Source of the DNA: Azonexus hydrophilus
GTDB taxonomy: Bacteria; Pseudomonadota; Gammaproteobacteria; Burkholderiales; Rhodocyclaceae
Assembly (NCBI RefSeq): GCF_905120355.1
Contig: NZ_CAJHOB010000004.1
Span: 1 to 64,000, forward strand
Direction of reading: 5' to 3'
Length of the DNA stretch: 64,000 bases
In this document: positions 63,264 to 64,000 of the stretch, one piece after another
How the letters are laid out: each line of letters opens with the position of its first letter
Numbering within the stretch: the first letter of the stretch is position 1
Position numbers and translations under genes: made by a program
The notes under the pieces: model-generated
Told to the model about the DNA's origin: nothing
The model's input: the letters and a program-made list of their open reading frames with translations, nothing else
Database searches by the model: none

Positions 63264-63953
63264 ATGCGGATTCTGGCCCTCGAAACTTCGACTGAACACG
63301 GCAGCTGCGCCCTCTGGTGCGCCGGTGAGGTGTTGCAGCGTGCCTGCCCTGCGGGGCAGGCGCATTCTGAAACCTTGTTGCCGTTGCTGGCAGAATTGCT
63401 GGCAGAAGGGCAGCTGAGCCTGCCACAGATCGACGCCATTGCCTTTGGCTGTGGTCCTGGAGCCTTCACCGGCCTGCGCGTCGCCTGCGGTGTGGCGCAG
63501 GGGCTGGCGGTGGCGGCGGACCTGCCACTGCTGCCGGTGGTCAGTCTGGAAGCCATGGCAGCGGCCAGCGGCGCAGAAAGCGTCCTGAGTCTGCTCGATG
63601 CCCGCATGCACGAAGTGTATTGCGCGCACTACCGGCGCGTTGCCGCGGATGACTATCAACTGATTGGTGATATTCATGTGCTGCCGCCGCAGGCAGTTGG
63701 TTTGCCGGCCGGTACGGGGGCTGCCTGTGGTAACGCCTTGCGGGCCTATCCCGAATTGCAGCAGCGCATTGCGCAACAGGGCTGGGCCATGCAGCCGGAT
63801 ATCCTGCCGGAGGCCCGCTGGCTGGCCCATCTGGCCGCGCCGCGTCTGCGCGCCGGGGCGGGTATTGATGCCGCTGACGCGGCGCCGCTCTACGTTCGCG
63901 ACAAAGTGGCGAAAACGGTGGCCGAGCGCCTGCGTGAAGGCGGCAAGGCATGA
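63264..63953 (+). CDS. tsaB: tRNA threonylcarbamoyladenosine biosynthesis protein TsaB
   Basis: This 229-aa member of the ASKHA fold works with TsaD and TsaE to make t6A37 in tRNAs. Family blocks are MRILALETSTEHGS at the start, HSETLLPLLAELL, GCGPGAFTGLRVACGVAQGLA and LLDARMHEVYCA. I prefer the ATG at 63264 over one three codons upstream. It overlaps the rimI start by 4 bp. Confidence 0.95.
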   Translation: MRILALETSTEHGSCALWCAGEVLQRACPAGQAHSETLLPLLAELLAEGQLSLPQIDAIAFGCGPGAFTGLRVACGVAQGLAVAADLPLLPVVSLEAMAAASGAESVLSLLDARMHEVYCAHYRRVAADDYQLIGDIHVLPPQAVGLPAGTGAACGNALRAYPELQQRIAQQGWAMQPDILPEARWLAHLAAPRLRAGAGIDAADAAPLYVRDKVAKTVAERLREGGKA

Positions 63954-64000
63954 AGGCCGTATTGCCCCATTCGCTTGAGTTTTATCCCATGCAGGCGGCT
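63950..64000 (+). CDS. rimI: Start of rimI, cut by the window end
   Basis: An ATG overlapping the tsaB stop (ATGA) opens a frame of 17 codons up to the window end (MKAVLPHSLEFYPMQAA). In betaproteobacteria tsaB is usually followed by rimI, a ribosomal-protein acetyltransferase, and the LEFYPMQ phrase suits the beta-strand at the start of that fold. The assignment is by position and a few residues only. Confidence 0.55.
   Translation, partial: MKAVLPHSLEFYPMQAA

Overview
The window looks like part of a betaproteobacterial chromosome, most likely Rhodocyclales (Dechloromonas/Azonexus-like). The basis is gene order and protein recognition: thrS-infC-rpmI-rplT-pheS-pheT-ihfA-merR, and ndk-rlmN-pilW-rodZ-ispG-hisS-yfgM-bamB-der-hfq-hflX-hflK-hflC-(DUF2065)-hisZ-purA, with GC-rich codon use throughout. 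No database search was possible, so the placement is an inference.

Bases 1-11800 are accessory DNA concerned with heavy metals. Three small genes (a phasin-like protein, a conserved unknown, a His-rich exported peptide) precede an 8.5-kb Tn21-type transposon (1576-10114) bounded by 38-bp inverted repeats that differ at one base. It carries tnpA, tnpR and a res site. Its cargo is a lead/cadmium module: divergent regulator pbrR, a P-type ATPase (pbrA/cadA), a PAP2-phosphatase/signal-peptidase-II fusion (pbrBC), and a small zinc-ribbon protein. Two relics lie between the working genes and res: a 46-codon tail of a second cadA, and an lspA broken by a frameshift and a deletion that stops exactly at res. 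Right of the transposon lie copK and a czcE-like gene, both for periplasmic metal-binding proteins, then about 870 bp without genes but with DnaA-box-like and palindromic sequence.

Bases 11800-21300 hold an uncharacterised gene with sixA, a zinc-ribbon protein with a PD-(D/E)XK (Card1/DUF1887-like) nuclease domain, a patatin, and the most notable locus. That locus is a class I ribonucleotide reductase operon behind a cobalamin riboswitch, in which an exported CbiZ-nitrilase fusion gene sits between nrdA and nrdB. A sigma70-like promoter, the riboswitch and all three genes are visible on the minus strand. The simplest reading is that B12 represses the B12-independent reductase and a corrinoid-salvage enzyme together.

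Bases 21400-36150 are core genes: malonyl-CoA decarboxylase, hrcA-hemH, a heme-type sensor diguanylate cyclase, dksA, two tRNA-Pro genes, the thrS to merR translation operon, tRNA-Val and slyX. infC appears to use a non-AUG start.

Bases 36150-64000 carry a GntR/FadR-type regulator with PdhR-like operators beside ppsA. These are followed by the long ndk-to-purA housekeeping run, tRNA-Leu, rnr, a zinc alcohol dehydrogenase, an EnvZ/OmpR-type two-component pair, and tsaB running into rimI, which is cut by the window end. No rRNA, CRISPR array or prophage was seen.
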